Shown piece after piece: positions 39,245 through 53,600 of a stretch of 64,000 bases of DNA. Numbering within the stretch: the first letter of the stretch is position 1; every line of letters starts with the position of its first letter. A program made the position numbers and the translations under genes. The notes beneath the pieces are model-generated. The model was not told the origin of the DNA. It saw only the letters and a program-made list of their open reading frames with translations, and ran no database searches. The DNA comes from Morinoia aosen. Its lineage: Eukaryota > Arthropoda > Malacostraca > Amphipoda > Talitridae. The DNA is taken from assembly GCA_030386875.1 (NCBI GenBank), contig CM059559.1, positions 69,516,392 through 69,580,391 of the forward strand. Reading direction: 5' to 3'.

Positions 39245-41911
39245 CTGCGGGAGATTAGCAAGCTCAGTTATCATACACATCAAATATCGTGCTTGGTATA
39301 ATGCAAGAAAAAAAAGGATATAACCCCTTACCAATCTAACGTACAAAGCCTCAATATAGATATAAAGGTACACAGCAGTTAAGAGAATGCTCGTAAAAAT
39401 TAATGAAGTTAACGAAGGGAATAGACCCGCATTTTTCGACACCCTTAGGCTTTATCCCTAGAAGTAGACTGATCCATCTTTGGGATCGTCAATTATTCTC
39501 AGCCTAGTCGCCGATGTTTTAATCAGTTGGTCATTATCCGGATCAAGACATTGAGGTATGCCAATGCCTCCTACACCTTCAAGCCTTCTCCTAGACACGG
39601 CATCATAGCAATGACATCATCGTAGTAGTCGGAAAATGTCAGAGTTATAAATATTATCGAATAGAGTTAATATGTTGCTCCATCGCGTTTCTATTTGCAG
39701 TTCTTTGATATTGTGAGTACATCCTATACATTGCACGTAATGATACGTATATTCCTAACACATACTCGTGATATTCATTGTGTCCTGTGACGATTGGAGG
39801 GAGGAATTGAGATCGTGATGCTTAGCGATGTGAGTAGCGTTTGGAAGAACAATGAACTGGTAGTAGCCAAGGAAGATTTCAACTCGAAATTCGATTTTGA
39901 GCGAGTTTGTTGTAACTGACGCTTCTTAACTACCTCGTACTGTGAAGACTATATGCAAAGCACAATTGCGTGAAGCAGCCAAACCTTTTGCAACTCCTAT
40001 GCTCCAGGAATGAAATCATAACTTTTTGCAAATACATTGCAAGAAAGTGCGAGGGTAATATTGAAGTTGTTTAAATTATCTAGTCTAATGGTCCGGGCTA
40101 ATTATTTCAGCAGTGACGGGAATAACTCGAAGAAACTGAATTTATTTATACATTAACAAGATATAAAAATTATCTCGGCATATTTACGCAAGTACCGAAT
40201 TTCACAATTCTTGGCTAGCTGGTTAGTTGATTAAAATGCGCACTCTCGATTTATCACGTAAGGCGCGACAGCTTCGATCAAGGCCGCAGCATCCAAGATT
40301 CTATGAGCAGCCTGAAGATGAAGGAAGGATAGGGTGTACCCTGATCTTTTCGTGAATAGATTAGATTATTTGAGCTAGTTTAATATTCCCTAACGACATC
40401 TGAGGCGTTACAAAGGGAGCAAAGCGCAATCTAGTGTGGACTTCAAGGAACGTGAAATATATGCTCAAGGTGTGTTACCACACAAGACTATCTGCATATA
40501 CGAACAGCGAGTTAGAAAAAAGTTAAAAGAAATAAGATAGTTGGAGAAGAGAGCAGTGAACCGAAAAAAGATCGCTCATAACAAAATGAAAACCTAATAC
40601 GTCTCGACAAAAAGTAGGCCCACCTTACCTTATTACCTTACTACAATGACAATTACGTTATTGACATTCTAAAAACAAGCATAAAACGGAATATTGAAGG
40701 TTTATTTCCAATATTTACAAACCTCTTCTTTCCAAGTTGCGATGGTGAAAAATATAACCAGGTGAGGAAAAGATCATTGAAAGTAAGATTTTGAAGCCAG
40801 TGCTGCCGTTCAGACATGAACCATTGATCAGTGTCAAATTTTATTGCATTAAAACGTATAGTTTAAGCCCACACTTAACGCAACATTAAAGGTATAAAAA
40901 CATTAGGAAAGAAATACAGAATCGTCAGGTCGAAAATTTCAGGATTAGACACTTCTATATTCGAACAAATGAACCAGAATGGCGCATTAGGTCTTGGGCT
41001 TTACTTGGTCTTAGTAAAGGTCGAAAAAATGTCAAGTAAAGCAAAATGGGAAAATAAAAGTTTGTAGATTAGTTAAGATCAAACGCTTCACAATGCAAAG
41101 AATTTTAGGTTCATAGCTCTAGATAATTTTACTTTTACCAATGACAAAATTTTTGCAATTGATACCTCCATTGGCTCAGGAAACTTTCGTTTTTCATACA
41201 TGAATCAACCAAGGTTTCAAATTTTACGGAACGACTCGGCGTGTACATGAACATGTTCTTGTGCAGGTTGGCTAGATTTGATAACTTACAACCTAGATTT
41301 ATAAATCTCATTCTTTTTTGTAGTCCTAAATAAAGAACGATCGTAGAACGGTGCTCACCTGCATCGGAGATATTTCTGCCAAATCAGCGAAGCCAACGAT
41401 ACCATTGTTTGAAAATGTTGTTAGCGTTTTTGCCAATATTGAAAGTTGAAATGCAATGATGAAAAGTTGAAGATTTGTGTTTTTTTTAAATCTTTCGAAT
41501 GCTTCTATGTATTCCAAATCTTGTAGTGCTAGGAGTTCGGTGTCTATCTTGTTATGAGGATCGTTAGCTCTGTAATCAGGTCTCGGTCCTTTAAATTAGT
41601 TTATTATTATTAAAACCTTCTAAATAATTTTTTTTAGAATCATGTGCCGAGTGCGATTTCAGACTCCCCAGCCTTTAACCATTCAGTCCATCACTTAATA
41701 TCACAACACAGCATCAGAAAACTTTTGAATACACAGTACAGATACAATAGGAACCAATTCATACAATCTGTTGAAAATCATATCAATAGTCAAACTGTTG
41801 AATTTATCTGTCTACAACTCATAGATACTAAAACCGGAAAATTGAAGAGAAAACATTCTCAAAACTCATCAGTCATTCTATACGCAACAATCTTTCTCTT
41901 CCCAAATAATC
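39245..41911. other. AT-rich, presumably intronic or intergenic
   Basis: No supported frame or repeat. A 96-codon forward frame at 41644-41937 precedes the minisatellite but starts at GTG and runs into the repeat, so it is not called. Confidence 0.4.
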
Positions 41912-43012
41912 TCGGGGACGGTCCAAGCCAGTGATGGGGGAGGGGTGGGAGCGGGGAGTCGAGGACGGTTCGAGCCAGTGATGGGGGAGGGGTGGGAGCG
42001 GGGAGTCGAGGACGGTCCGAGCCAGTGATGGGGGAGGGGTGGGAGCGGGGAGTCGAGGACGGTCCGAGCCAGTGATGGGGGAGGGGTGGGAGCGGGGAGT
42101 CGAGGACGGTCCGAGCCAGTGATGGGGGAGGGGTGGGAGCGGGGAGTCGAGGACGGTCCGAGCCAGTGATGGGGGAGGGGTGGGAGCGGGGAGTCGAGGA
42201 CGGTCCGAGCCAGTGATGGGGGAGGGGTGGGAGCGGGGAGTCGAGGACGGTCCGAGCCAGTGATGGGGGAGGGGTGGGAGCGGGGAGTCGAGGACGGTCC
42301 GAGCCAGTGATGGGGGAGGGGTGGGAGCGGGGAGTCGAGGACGGTCCGAGCCAGTGATGGGGGAGGGGTGGGAGCGGGGAGTCGAGGACGGTCCGAGCCA
42401 GTGATGGGGGAGGGGTGGGAGCGGGGAGTCGAGGACGGTCCGAGCCAGTGATGGGGGAGGGGGGGAGCGGGGAGTCGCGGACGGTCCGAGCCGGTGATGG
42501 GGGGGGGGGGGTTCGGGAGTCGCGGATGGTCCGAGCCGGTGATGGGGGGGGAGGGTTCGGGGAGTTGCGGACCGTCTAGCCGTTTATGAGAGGGGGAGTT
42601 CGGGGAGTTGCGGACGGTCCGAGCCGGTGATAGGGGGGGGGGGGGGTTCGGTTAGTCGCGGACGGTCAGAGCCGGTGATGGAGTGCGGGTGAGGGGGCGG
42701 GGAGTAGCGGACGGTCAGAGCCGGTGATGGAGTGCGGGTGAGGGGGCGGGGAGTAGCGGACGGTCAGAGCCGGTGATGGAGTGCGGGTGAGGGGGCGGGG
42801 AGTAGCGGACGGTCCGAGCTGGTGATGGAGTGCGGGTGAGGAGGCGGGGAGTCGCGGACGGTCCGAGCTGGTGATGGAGTGCGGGTGAGGGGGCGGGGAG
42901 TCGCGGACGGTTCGAGCCGGTGATGGAGTGCGGGTGAGGGGGCGGGGAGTCGCGGACGGTTCGAGCCGGTGATGGGGGAGGGGGCGCGGGTAGTCGCGGA
43001 CGGTCCGAGCTG
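41912..43012 (+). repeat. G-rich minisatellite with 47-bp and 49-bp units
   Basis: Eleven nearly identical 47-bp units run 41933-42449, each containing GATGGGGGAGGGGTGGGAGC then GGGGAGTCGAGGACGG. A diverged middle (42450-42676) follows, then about six 49-bp units (42677-42970) with GATGGAGTGCGGGTGAGGG and GCGGGGAG. The plus strand is strongly G-rich, and each 47-bp unit contains four G-runs separated by 1-3 bases, a textbook G-quadruplex pattern. The proline-rich minus-strand frame at 42715-43029 is a product of the repeat. Confidence 0.97.
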
Positions 43013-46000
43013 GAAGTAACAGAAGACAAAGGATGAAGGATGAGGGATGAGGTGCAGCGGTAGAAGGGAAAGGCTAAGCGACGGAGCTGGATGGTTAACG
43101 AATCAACTCGTTGCTCGGTGATACAACATGTAGTTCGGTTATTGAAATAGAATTATGCCAATGAAAGGAATCTCGGTTAACAATACCCGATAGCACTAGT
43201 CGAGTAATCGACCCCTGGCAAGGATGAAACTAAATTCTTCGAAAGGTTGTAGGGGAGAGATTAGCAAATTTCATCACGAGAAAAGTTCCGTCAAAAAACC
43301 CTTTCAAATGAGTGCAAGCGAAGGGCATGGCATGCCTCTAGTTCACGCGCTATTTTGACACGAACACCTTCCATTTGGTACATCACAAAAATGATAATCA
43401 ATACAAATTCGGTGACGTACGCACTTCCAATGTGTTCTAATTTATCTTTTGAGGGCTCCTTAACCGCATGAAAGGCGTTCCCATAATTAAGGAGATGGAA
43501 GCGTTTAGTTATGTCTACATTCCTGCGTAATCTTTACACGAAGTGAATGGCCCCTTATTTTCTGCGCACAGAACCAGGACAGGAGAATTACAAGGTAGTT
43601 CAAGCACCCTTGTCCAAATACAGGGGTTTCCAAAGTGAATAATTAATAGACCATCCAGGATGGACATGTGCACGATGAATCTATGCACAAGTGTTTTCCA
43701 CACAGGATGTCGGACGCATAGAAATAGCATGTCAAAAAAAATAAAGTACGGAGGTGATGATTGGAGGACTACGTAGGTGCCTAGGAAAATCATGGAAATA
43801 CATCGAAATAGATGACCCACATCAATGAAAAATTGCATTTCAACGACAGTAATAAGTAGCTAACTCAGAGCCCGGGCTCTCGCATTCCCCCCGGGAGGAC
43901 ACGAATTTTTGTCTATGTGGGAAGTAGTGCTCTCAGTACTACTTCCCACATATACAACAACTATACCTCTGAGGACAGCTAGTCAGGAGAGGATAAAATA
44001 ACAAAGAAGCGACGGCGAAAAAAATGTGACGAAACATCCATAGGGGATAAAACAATCAAAGTTGCCAAGTCGATATGTAGGAGAGCATTTAACAGCGCAC
44101 GACACTAGGGACCGTCATCATGATAGTTACGTTCATTACAGAGCGAGAACCAATACATCATTATTGCGATACGGGGAAATTATCTTTCGTGTCAGCTACG
44201 GGCTCAATGAAAAGCGCCACACGGCTCTAATTAACGTAAACGATCAATCCACCAGGAAATTGGAAACCAAGCAAATATGAAAATTATGCTCCAAAAGATT
44301 TCAATATATTTATCCGATAATCAATGCTATTTAGTAACGAAAGAGTACATTAATTTATCTAACCTTGGGAGCGTAAACCCTGGATTAATCTTTGACTTGG
44401 GGCCGGAAGTGTCTTCACTTGGGTTGTTTTTGGACCACACGGGATCAGGATCCGGAAGATGCGTCAAGTTGCGGAGTGTAGGGTTCGCATTTACCGTTGC
44501 GATACTTCTTGGTACTCCGCTTCCTGTAAATTAACAGTTCTTCATCTCTCCGTTGCCCAGGGTCGTTGGCCTGCAATGGTGGAACAAGACCTTAGAATAT
44601 TGTTCGGATAAATTGACAGCGATGCGAGTCCGATAAGTCCAGATTTGCCCCAGTGGAGCTTGTTTTAGTTAGCCATGCAGTTCTGGTAGCAAGGTAACGT
44701 TCGAAAAATGTTTCGCTTAAGGACGATTCATATGAATTTCCAAGTCTCGCTCCAATTTCGGTTTGTCTCTGATGGAATCATCTTGCACGAAGAATTAAAT
44801 TTAGTTTTGTGAAATAAGGCGATGAACTCCGCGATTCACAAGTTTGTCAACAGTTTGCTTCGAGTCGGGGACAAATTTATGAAAGAATGAAGGCAAGGAG
44901 GGGCGAAAAAAAATTTAAGTCGCAACACACCACGGAATTTTACTTTAAATCCTGATTAGTCCTTCAAATGGCTATTCTGTGACTCTACGTCCTTTAGACT
45001 TTGGTTTTATGTTCATTTTGTAGAATCTTCGACATATCCAATTACCTATTAAGGAGTTCAAAGCATGGGCATTTCTGGAGTTAACTACCCCACGCAGCAT
45101 TTTATGGGTCGAGTGCAATTTCTATGAAACTAGCGCAGTGTATATTGAATCGAGTTCAAAACGCATTCCATGATATGTAATTTTTTGCCTATCTTCTTTC
45201 TCTTCAAGAAATAGAAAGATCATGTTGGCTAGTACATTAGAAGACCTTGAGCACTTATTAAATCCTGAAGGGTAGCTATTTGTGTACTTTCTTTATAAAA
45301 ATTTGCAAAATGTGGCACCCAATGCAATTTCATGCTTTGGCTTCAAAAAATTTTCGTGTTTTTGTATTTTGTGAAAAGTTTAATACCACTGTTACCGCAA
45401 GGAGGAAAAGCTTTCCTGAAAGAAGCCATCTTCCAACACCACAAATTTTGAAACATGCATTTTATTAGTGCTTGGAACGTCCTATGACTAATCAGAACAA
45501 TAGGATTTACATCATCGTACAGTTATTATGCCTACATCATTAGGGGGGGTGGGGTTTGTTGGTTCTGGTACCGTATCGTCTAATAATTCACCCACTTGTT
45601 CAACATGGTACGATTCTCATGAAAAATTAACCCTATGAAACTAAACTTGAAACCCATGTCAAACATGGTATTTTTCAAGTTTGTTTTCAAATTTTCCGTA
45701 CAAATCGTAGGGTAGTTCAACTCCTGAAACCACCATGTATGCTAGAACATAAAATTTGCGGTCGTGCAAAATTTTAGCATCAATGCGAAGATACTTTTTT
45801 ATGATTTATTACAGAAAATCCTGTCTGCACTTTCGTCCACTAGGTGCCTTCAACTTTAGAACATTTTCACGCAAAGCCTCAGAGCCACCCGTATCTAATT
45901 TCAGTGCGCCCCTTTTGAGAATTCTTACACACGCATACGGGCATCAGTATCTAATGCTTGTAGCAGCAGTAGCTGCAGCTCGACGATAAACATTTCATTA

Positions 46001-49000
46001 TTTACGTTACGGTTTAGAAAGAATTTGTCGCATTCTTGCAGAATTAATGGCCTCGCTGGCTTGCACGGGATAATTAAGGTTTTTTATGCATTTTCAGACG
46101 AGAAGCTAAATTTAGATTGGCAAAAAACTTCAACACAAAGCTGCAGGAAAATAGCAAAAGTCAACATAGTTAGAATTATATGTGGAAATACTATAACGTT
46201 TCGGGCCTTCAGCTATCGTCAGCAGTAAATCTGGAAGTATATATTGAGAACTGATTTTTATATCTAGAAATTTACTCCTATATCATCGAGAGATGTGAAG
46301 ACAACGTTGATCGTGTAGAGACCGCCAAACACCTATAACATTAACACAAGTGAACACGAAATGATGAATGAAATTCAGAATGGGATTTAGTTTAAAAGGG
46401 AACCACAGAGCGCTCCCCGAAGTTGCTGGCGAACAACCGAAAGCACGGGACGTGCACTGTGCACCTGATCAAGGTTGGGTTGTTCATATGTATATAATAA
46501 GATCCAAGAGATTCAATTGGGTGACATTGCGAGTAGACACTAAAATAGAAAGTTCAGACTCTAAATTTCTAACATCACGCTGTTCCTCTGTACGAGATCT
46601 TATTCCGGTGTGGAGGATGACAGAGCAGAGCCCCGTTTTTAGAACTTGTACGGGTCGTCGACACGAACATTTCATGGACAGGTCGTTTAGCCGACACACC
46701 GAGATGCACACTGTGCACAACTGTATTTAAAGGCACGACTGTAACAGATGCGAAGGAATTTTGTCCTTATACCGCAAAAATAAATCAACGGAAGGTTTTG
46801 AGTAACACGACGGTAAGAGACAGGAGGGAGGAAGGACGATATCTATGACATTAGTTGACGTACCAATTCCACTGACTGCTCACCGGAGTACGGAAGGCGT
46901 ACAAACGTGTTAAGTTAAACAGCTCTTAAGGTAGAGTACACTCTTATTCCTTATTCAAAATACTAACGATCTCGGTATCTATTTGCATGAGATTACAAGC
47001 ATTTTAATTAAAGGAGTCCCGTAAAAAATCGACCTCTGAACGTTGTGCCATGATAGCGGAGCGAATGCGTGGTTAAAACCGAGCGTTCTAATACTATTAG
47101 TTGGAAACTGAAGAGGGCAAAACATAACTTCGTCCTGAAGTAGGAATTAGTATATCACGGTAAACAGACTCAACATTTTGTAGTTTGGTCTAGTTCCACG
47201 AGCGTCAAAAATCATGCAAGTTTGCGATAACTTACGCCTTCCATAGGGAATGTCATTTCATTATTCTTTCTTGAGGTAGCAGATAAACATTGGGCGAACC
47301 TAGAATTAACGATAATCCCATCCCAAGGCCGTTAATTTGTTTGTACATTTTGCCTTGTAAAATGAAGAAAGATCTACTGACAGTTCCTAAGAATATTAGA
47401 ATAAAGACTGCGTTAGACCCAATAAATACGTTACATGAAGCTCAAGCAACGATCTGCAGAAAAATCTTTTCAGGTCATTTGAAATATATTGAATGAATAA
47501 ACTTTTGATAGCACAGAAGGCCATAAAACGTATTATAAGCATCAAATTTATTCAACACTATCTAAAGAGAGGTTAAATATCTTTGAAGTATCATTTCTAC
47601 ACATAGGATATAGCTCACTCTTTAGGACGTACAACATTAAAGACGCTTTGCGTGCAAATGTCGACTTCTACGGGAGAATCAACTTCACGATCCGGGAACG
47701 TCGTGCATGAAAATGACAAACGGACGCGTACCTGTGATGCTAAACGGCTATGCTGAAACGATTTTTGAAGTTAGGTCAGGTAACGTTTGGTTGGTAAATA
47801 AACCAACAAAACTAAGATATGTAAACCTAATATAGCATAACTTGGGAAAAACCGGAACCATTTTCGTGCCGGAACAACAGCGCGGGCTCCAACAATGCAG
47901 TAACGACGCAACCGCCTGTACAGTGTTATCGAAACTAAACGATAGGAGTTACACGACTAATACTAAGCACTTACGAACAGAATGTCATTCGTGTAAGACG
48001 TCTTAGCATGGATCCTATTACTAATTTGTGGGCGCACAGTTCTCAAACCAATTGAATGTACTAGAGAAGATATGGACCTAACATGGTAGGTTTTCAATAA
48101 ATGCATTATAAATTTCCACAATTTGATTGTCGTAGTAACTTACGGCTTACAGGCAGGGACTACGAATTATAGGTTAGCGGTATTAGGAGATGTCACGTTT
48201 GGTCGTAATGGAAATACTTAACAGAACTCACCTTCACGAGCTTCATTGATTTTAGCTATTGATACCAAGCCCCGCTTTTCGCGAAATACCTAGATCTCGC
48301 ACAGCATGAAACCTTAAATGTTCATGAGGAAGGTCTTCGGCACAGGCCTTAGTCAACCTGGTCGTCTCGATCGCTTCGTGTTATTAATGTCACACAGCCA
48401 CAGGTGTTCGGAGCAGGCACGAATTCTGGTTCTTTTTCTTTGCGCTCAAAGAAAGGTGGGTGAATTAAAAGCTCGCAACCCGTCACGAAAAGCACACTTG
48501 CTTAACAGGAATTAACTTACTTCCTGGGAACGATCAAATTTGTTTACAGTAAATTCAAAGATTTAGTGGAGATACATAAACATTTTATTTAAAATTTTTG
48601 AACATTTGATAAAATTTATCGTATAAAGTCTAGGACAGCATGACCAAAATGTTTTTCGTCAATGTACTTATATATGAGATTAGGAAGATCTCTTCTTTTT
48701 TGTTCCGGAAAATTAGCGCATGTGCGATATCCTCTGCTTTGCTTTCTGTTTTAATTGCGGATTAAAGGAATGGTAATTCTAATTTGAAGAAGATCGTGTG
48801 TTGAGCTAGTGAGCTACTGTTTCAAGGAAGAATTAAGTGTCCATCGTCGACTGTGGTGGGAAGCGGCTCTATTTTCTATGATCGTTTTAAGTCATTCATG
48901 GTAGAACTGACGAGTGCACAAATAGGGTTTGAGAAACTTTTCGCTTGACTCATAAGATTATTGGAAGATCTCGGTTGAGATAGGTGTTTTTTGGAACTTT

Positions 49001-49984
49001 CATTTTCCTTGCTTTGAGTGTGTGGCTGTGCTATGACGAATATTGGTATGGGGATCGCCAGAGAAGAGAGAGATGCTCTCGTTGATCTAGTGGAATTATT
49101 CAGCCTTCGCTTTTATAAATCGACAGCTGATCAGTAGATTTTCTACTGATCTATATATCAGCAGAAAATGATGTTGATCTAGTAGAGGTATTTAATTCAT
49201 TTTGCTCTTTTGCTGCATCGTTATAGTATTTAATTTTATCATTTAGGTCATAAGCATTTTTGATGCATGAGCTAGATTGTAAAGTGAGTCTTAGACTCAA
49301 TCTAAGTGCAATTTATTGGCTTTAATGACAGTTTTCTGGGCGCAGTTTAGTTTTCACTACATTTGATGGACTCGAGGCGTTTTTTCCTTTCGTTTATTGA
49401 TAAGGAGACATTGTCCATCACTTAAAATGAGACAGGTTTCGTTAGGCTTACGAAACACCAGAAAGCAGAGGATAAAGGGGATGCATTGCCTAAAAATCAG
49501 GGTTCAAAATAATTTATTTGTGTGCTCCGTGTATGGAAGATCAACGCTTTACATGCTTTAATTGGCCACATAAGGCAGTGCCTCAAGTGCGTGAGGGAAT
49601 GCAGACGCAGGCTTGGTGAGGCAGAACCGAGAGACAACACACCATATAAAGGCTTATTGTACGAGACCTGTGCAGGACACTACTTAACACGCTCAGCATC
49701 TCACTTCTCTCCCGTTGTACGTTATCTGTTCACGAACATTGTCTATAGAGTTGTTTGCTAACAGAGTTATTTAGTAATTTCGTTTGTTAGAAGTCAATTT
49801 TACCCATCTTAAACTGTCATTATAGATTTTTTCAATAATATGAAAAATATGGCACAAAGTTTATTACTGTATTTGATTTTTCAAAACAAGAGAGTTTGCC
49901 ATTTTGTAGTTTCAACCCTGCGGCCACACTGGTTATTTTGACTCCTGTGTTTGCATATGTCTAGCACTGGGGGGTGAAACGGAA
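43013..49984. other. Long AT-rich stretch without supported genes
   Basis: A few frames of 85-120 codons occur (43515-43838 minus, 44277-44534 plus, 46368-46730 plus), but none shows a recognisable domain, splice pairing or composition bias that I can support. A perfect hairpin lies at 43914-43952 and a short palindrome, GATCAGTAGA-TTT-TCTACTGATC, at 49129-49151. Confidence 0.4.
43914..43952. repeat. Perfect 15-bp stem hairpin
   Basis: TATGTGGGAAGTAGT (43914-43928) pairs exactly with ACTACTTCCCACATA (43938-43952) around a 9-base loop. No poly-T run or gene end is adjacent, so its role is unknown. Confidence 0.75.
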
Positions 49985-50150
49985 ACGTAGATGAAAGAAT
50001 AAAAGAGAGAAAAAAACATTTCATTTCTAATAAAGTATAAACATGGAATGTCGATACATTGGTTTTTAAAACACCTTAACATTAACATCCTTAACTGATA
50101 ATAACCCATAGGTACCGTAATACCTGTGTAGAATGTTGAAACAAAAAATT
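49985..50150 (+). repeat. Dispersed repeat, partial diverged copy
   Basis: The sequence from CATTTCATTTCTAATAAAGT through TTGGTTTTTAA to CGTAATACCTGTGTAGAATGTTGAAAC resembles 60190-60240 plus 60462-60535. It therefore shows the arrangement before a MITE interrupted the 60-kb copy at TTAA. Confidence 0.5.
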
Positions 50151-50340
50151 ATTGACACAGACGCACAACAAAAATGAGTTCCCTTCCTTACCCAATCTGA
50201 TTTTGGCAGTGCATTTAAGTATAAGTAATTCAGAGAACACAATCTTCGCGACGCTCATTTGAAAAACACTTTCATTAGTGCGCACATGTATTTAAGTAAA
50301 AGCGAAGAACGCATTCAAATACCTTAGCATAGAGACCCTT

Positions 50341-50530
50341 AATTGCTATTCATACATGGTTAACGTAATAGCCATGTTAAGTGTTGAAACGACTGATTTA
50401 GAACTTTAATTGCTATTCATAAATGGTTATCGTAATACCCATGTTAAGTGTTGAAACGGATGATTTAGGTCCGTAATTGCTATTCATACATGGTTATCGT
50501 AATACCCGTGATAATTGTCGAAACAGGATT
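50341..50530. repeat. 67-bp tandem repeat, about three copies, within a larger duplication
   Basis: AATTGCTATTCATA recurs at 50341, 50408 and 50475 with a 67-bp period, and each unit includes CGTAATA-CC-TG and TTGAAAC. Flanking blocks at about 50200-50300 and 50568-50680 are diverged copies of each other, so the array sits in a higher-order duplication. The unit resembles part of the dispersed repeat at 60.5 kb. Confidence 0.8.
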
Positions 50531-50699
50531 TGGAGAAAAGCACGAAAACAATTCGTTCCTCATCGTTGCGGTAGTCAGATTTCGGTAATGCATTTAAATA
50601 CAAGTGACTAAGAAAACATAATTCATGTGACGCATTGCTGAAAACCCTCTCGTCAGTGCGTACTCGTATTGAAAATAAGAGCATAAGAACAAAGGAGCT

Positions 50700-53600
50700 A
50701 ATGATACGAGCGTGAGGGAGTGATGTTTAGACGTAAAATGAACAGATTTGATTTATTTTGCATCTAGAACAATGAGGTCGACCACCGGGATTCGGGACAA
50801 TTTTTTACACTGACGTAAATAGACACCATACAGTATGCCAATTGTTGAGCTCGGAAATAATATAATATTCACTATAACAAAACAGAAAATGATTATGATA
50901 TTTCTTACTTACGCTAATAGTACTGGCGCAAAGAGTTCATCGGTGTCCAAGACATGAAAAGTATTGTTGTACATAGCTCTCCGTAACATTTTCAACATAG
51001 GTGGAACTGTAGAAAAAGTCAACTATGCAAAATAGTGTTGTCATAATGTATTGATGGATGAGAAGGAGAGTATTAGCCAGCAGTTCACTACAGCGCGGGA
51101 GTCGCTACACAGTTTCAAGAGAACTGTTATAAGTTCAAGAAAATATCAATCTGTTCTGTACGATAAAAATTATATCAACTGAACCCATTTTTAAACTGTT
51201 TTTCACTTTCACGAATGAATGGAGTCGAAAGCACATTCACGGATACTCGGTTATAGTTTGGAGTTTTGTGAACTTTTCATTCCTTCACATTTGAAGAGTT
51301 TAATGCCCCGTTTTCTTGGAGCCTTGATTCGCTTTAGCAACTGAGAGGAAGATACGATGGCTGAAGCCTGCATAAGAAATGGGTACGTGGCATTTTTCAG
51401 CGTGACTACGCACTGCGGAGTGAAACGGTTAGCAAGTGCAAAATGTTTGAATAATATTTAGCGAGCGTGATGAATGTATTCACTGAAATATAGTTATTTC
51501 TGATTAAAAGGTTCAGTGCTAACTGGTCGCAGAGCATTAAATGAATGTAATTGCCAAGACTTTTGGGTTTCGTGTTTTCACCGAAAAATAAATACATGAA
51601 CACTTAAAAAGCTGAAAAAATATCAGAAAACCAACTCATCCTGCAGTGATGATAGTTCACTGTAGTAGAAAGAAATATTTAAGGAAACAAGAAAAGAAGC
51701 ATGACTTAGCTATCGTGAAGATGAGCTAGTTTCTTATTTCCTAACAAAATTGTCAGAAAATTGAGTTTCAGATTAAAAAACAACGATGAAAAACATTTTA
51801 GATTTCACATGCTCTCAGTATTCCCTTTAACAACATGCTGACATGGGTACATTGGGAAAATTAGAGACACCGTGATAGACTGATATCACTTCTAAGGTAC
51901 AAATATCTTCACAATTACAACACACAGAGATTACAAATGAACCTCATTCTGGTTTCATAATCAAGTGCACTCCACCAGCTAAATTTGAAGTCTTCGTTGT
52001 AGGGATAGAAGAATATTATCAAAACTAGCTGGAATAAGTATGAGTATTTCAACTTCGCAGTGGGAAATGCTGACCCTAAAGTCGATGACCGCCCTTGTGA
52101 AGGAGGAATGAGGAATAAGTTGGGAAACATCTCTTCAGTAGGTAATGCTATGTACATATTACAACAAATAAGTTGCCAGGTTAAAAAATTATTAGTAACC
52201 TCAATTAGGTATTGTTGCGTAGAATCTCCATACAACTTTACACTACTATTGTTTCTTGATATTTATTCTATAAAATCAAATGCAGCAGTAAAATCGAAAA
52301 TGAAATAATTTGATTAAAAAATCATCCCATATGAAGAAATTAAGAGTACATCCTCATTTCAACGACAACAATTCAGATACTTTCACACAAGCTAATGAAA
52401 AATACTCGGATGACCTCAGGAAAAATAAGGAGCGTCTGTATATCAGTGGATAATTGATGCATATAGAAGACACTGGGCTAATCGCTGAACGAAAATATTT
52501 ACTTCTTTTAATCGGCTAACAAATTTGTTCGGAAAAAATTACTTTAACTTAGGTACAGAATGTTGCCCATAGTCATTCAAGGCAAAATATTTTCTAATAC
52601 ACATGATGGCTCACGTAAATTTTTAGAGCAACATTGATCTTCAATATGATTGGTAAGAAATATATCAGAAAAAGAAACTTTCTCCATTTCAAATAAAAAA
52701 GCAAGGATAGTCACTCTTAAAATAGACATTATTTCGTAGCGAGCTTCCGAACAAATAAGCCTCTTGCTTCTCCCTCTCAACCCTATGTGCGTGCCATGCA
52801 GAAAAGTGCGACTTGCTAGTTCGTTTAGACGATTTCTAAATAATGGTAACCTTTCATGGTCACACTGATCTTCAAATTTTAGAGTTTTTTTTATCATGAA
52901 AAACAAACCGGTTTTAAATGATGTACAATGTGCCTTAACCTTGCAAAATTCCTGTAGATTTATCATAAATGTTAACTATGTGTATGTATATTTTTTACTG
53001 CTTGAAAATAACCTTGTTTCCTCAGATGCTGAAGATGACCCTTGTAGTCGAAAAGTTCATCTTTCGTGCACATTTTTAGTTGTCCTGACGTATTAAGCTC
53101 GCTGAGAAATAATATCAATTTTAAAAGTGACTATCCTTGCTATTTTATTCATAGTTAGACTTTGCAAACGGCAAAACATTGACGTAAATCTTTTTCTAAC
53201 TTACGCTGCAAAGTAAAGGCAATAGTTTCCTTCATTTAATTTGGCGAAAATTTTCCCAACTTTGTGGACACATTTATGAAAATATAGCTTCTGTAAGCTC
53301 ACACGGTGAATAAACATAAAAAGTTAGTAAGTTCGAACATGACAACCAAATGAAACGCTTGCGGACCGAAATGCTGGAGAGACTGGGCTTAGTCTAGGCC
53401 GGAATTAGATCTTTTGATGGCTTGAAAAAATTTATATCATGAGAGCACATGAGCTGCTGCACTCACACGGAAGATTGAAACAGGAAATTTGCGCACTTGC
53501 AGTGAAGTTTGAAACGTACTCGAATTATTGCCACTCAGAGACTTCGGTTTCATTTCCAGGTGTTGAATGCAGGAACTTTGTAACTTGACAACAGATTTAA

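Noticed and set aside
42715-43029. 104-codon proline-rich minus-strand frame
   Set aside because: It is the translation of the G-rich minisatellite; the open frame is a consequence of the repeat period and composition.
44062-44534. Adjacent frames of 72 and 85 codons
   Set aside because: The first lacks an initiating ATG context and neither shows a recognisable domain; they are consistent with chance open frames.
46368-46730. 120-codon plus-strand frame with ATG
   Set aside because: No recognisable domain, splice structure or composition bias; a frame this long is expected by chance in 64 kb.
52577-52966. 129-codon minus-strand frame
   Set aside because: No domain or repeat relationship found and composition is like its surroundings, so it is left uncalled.
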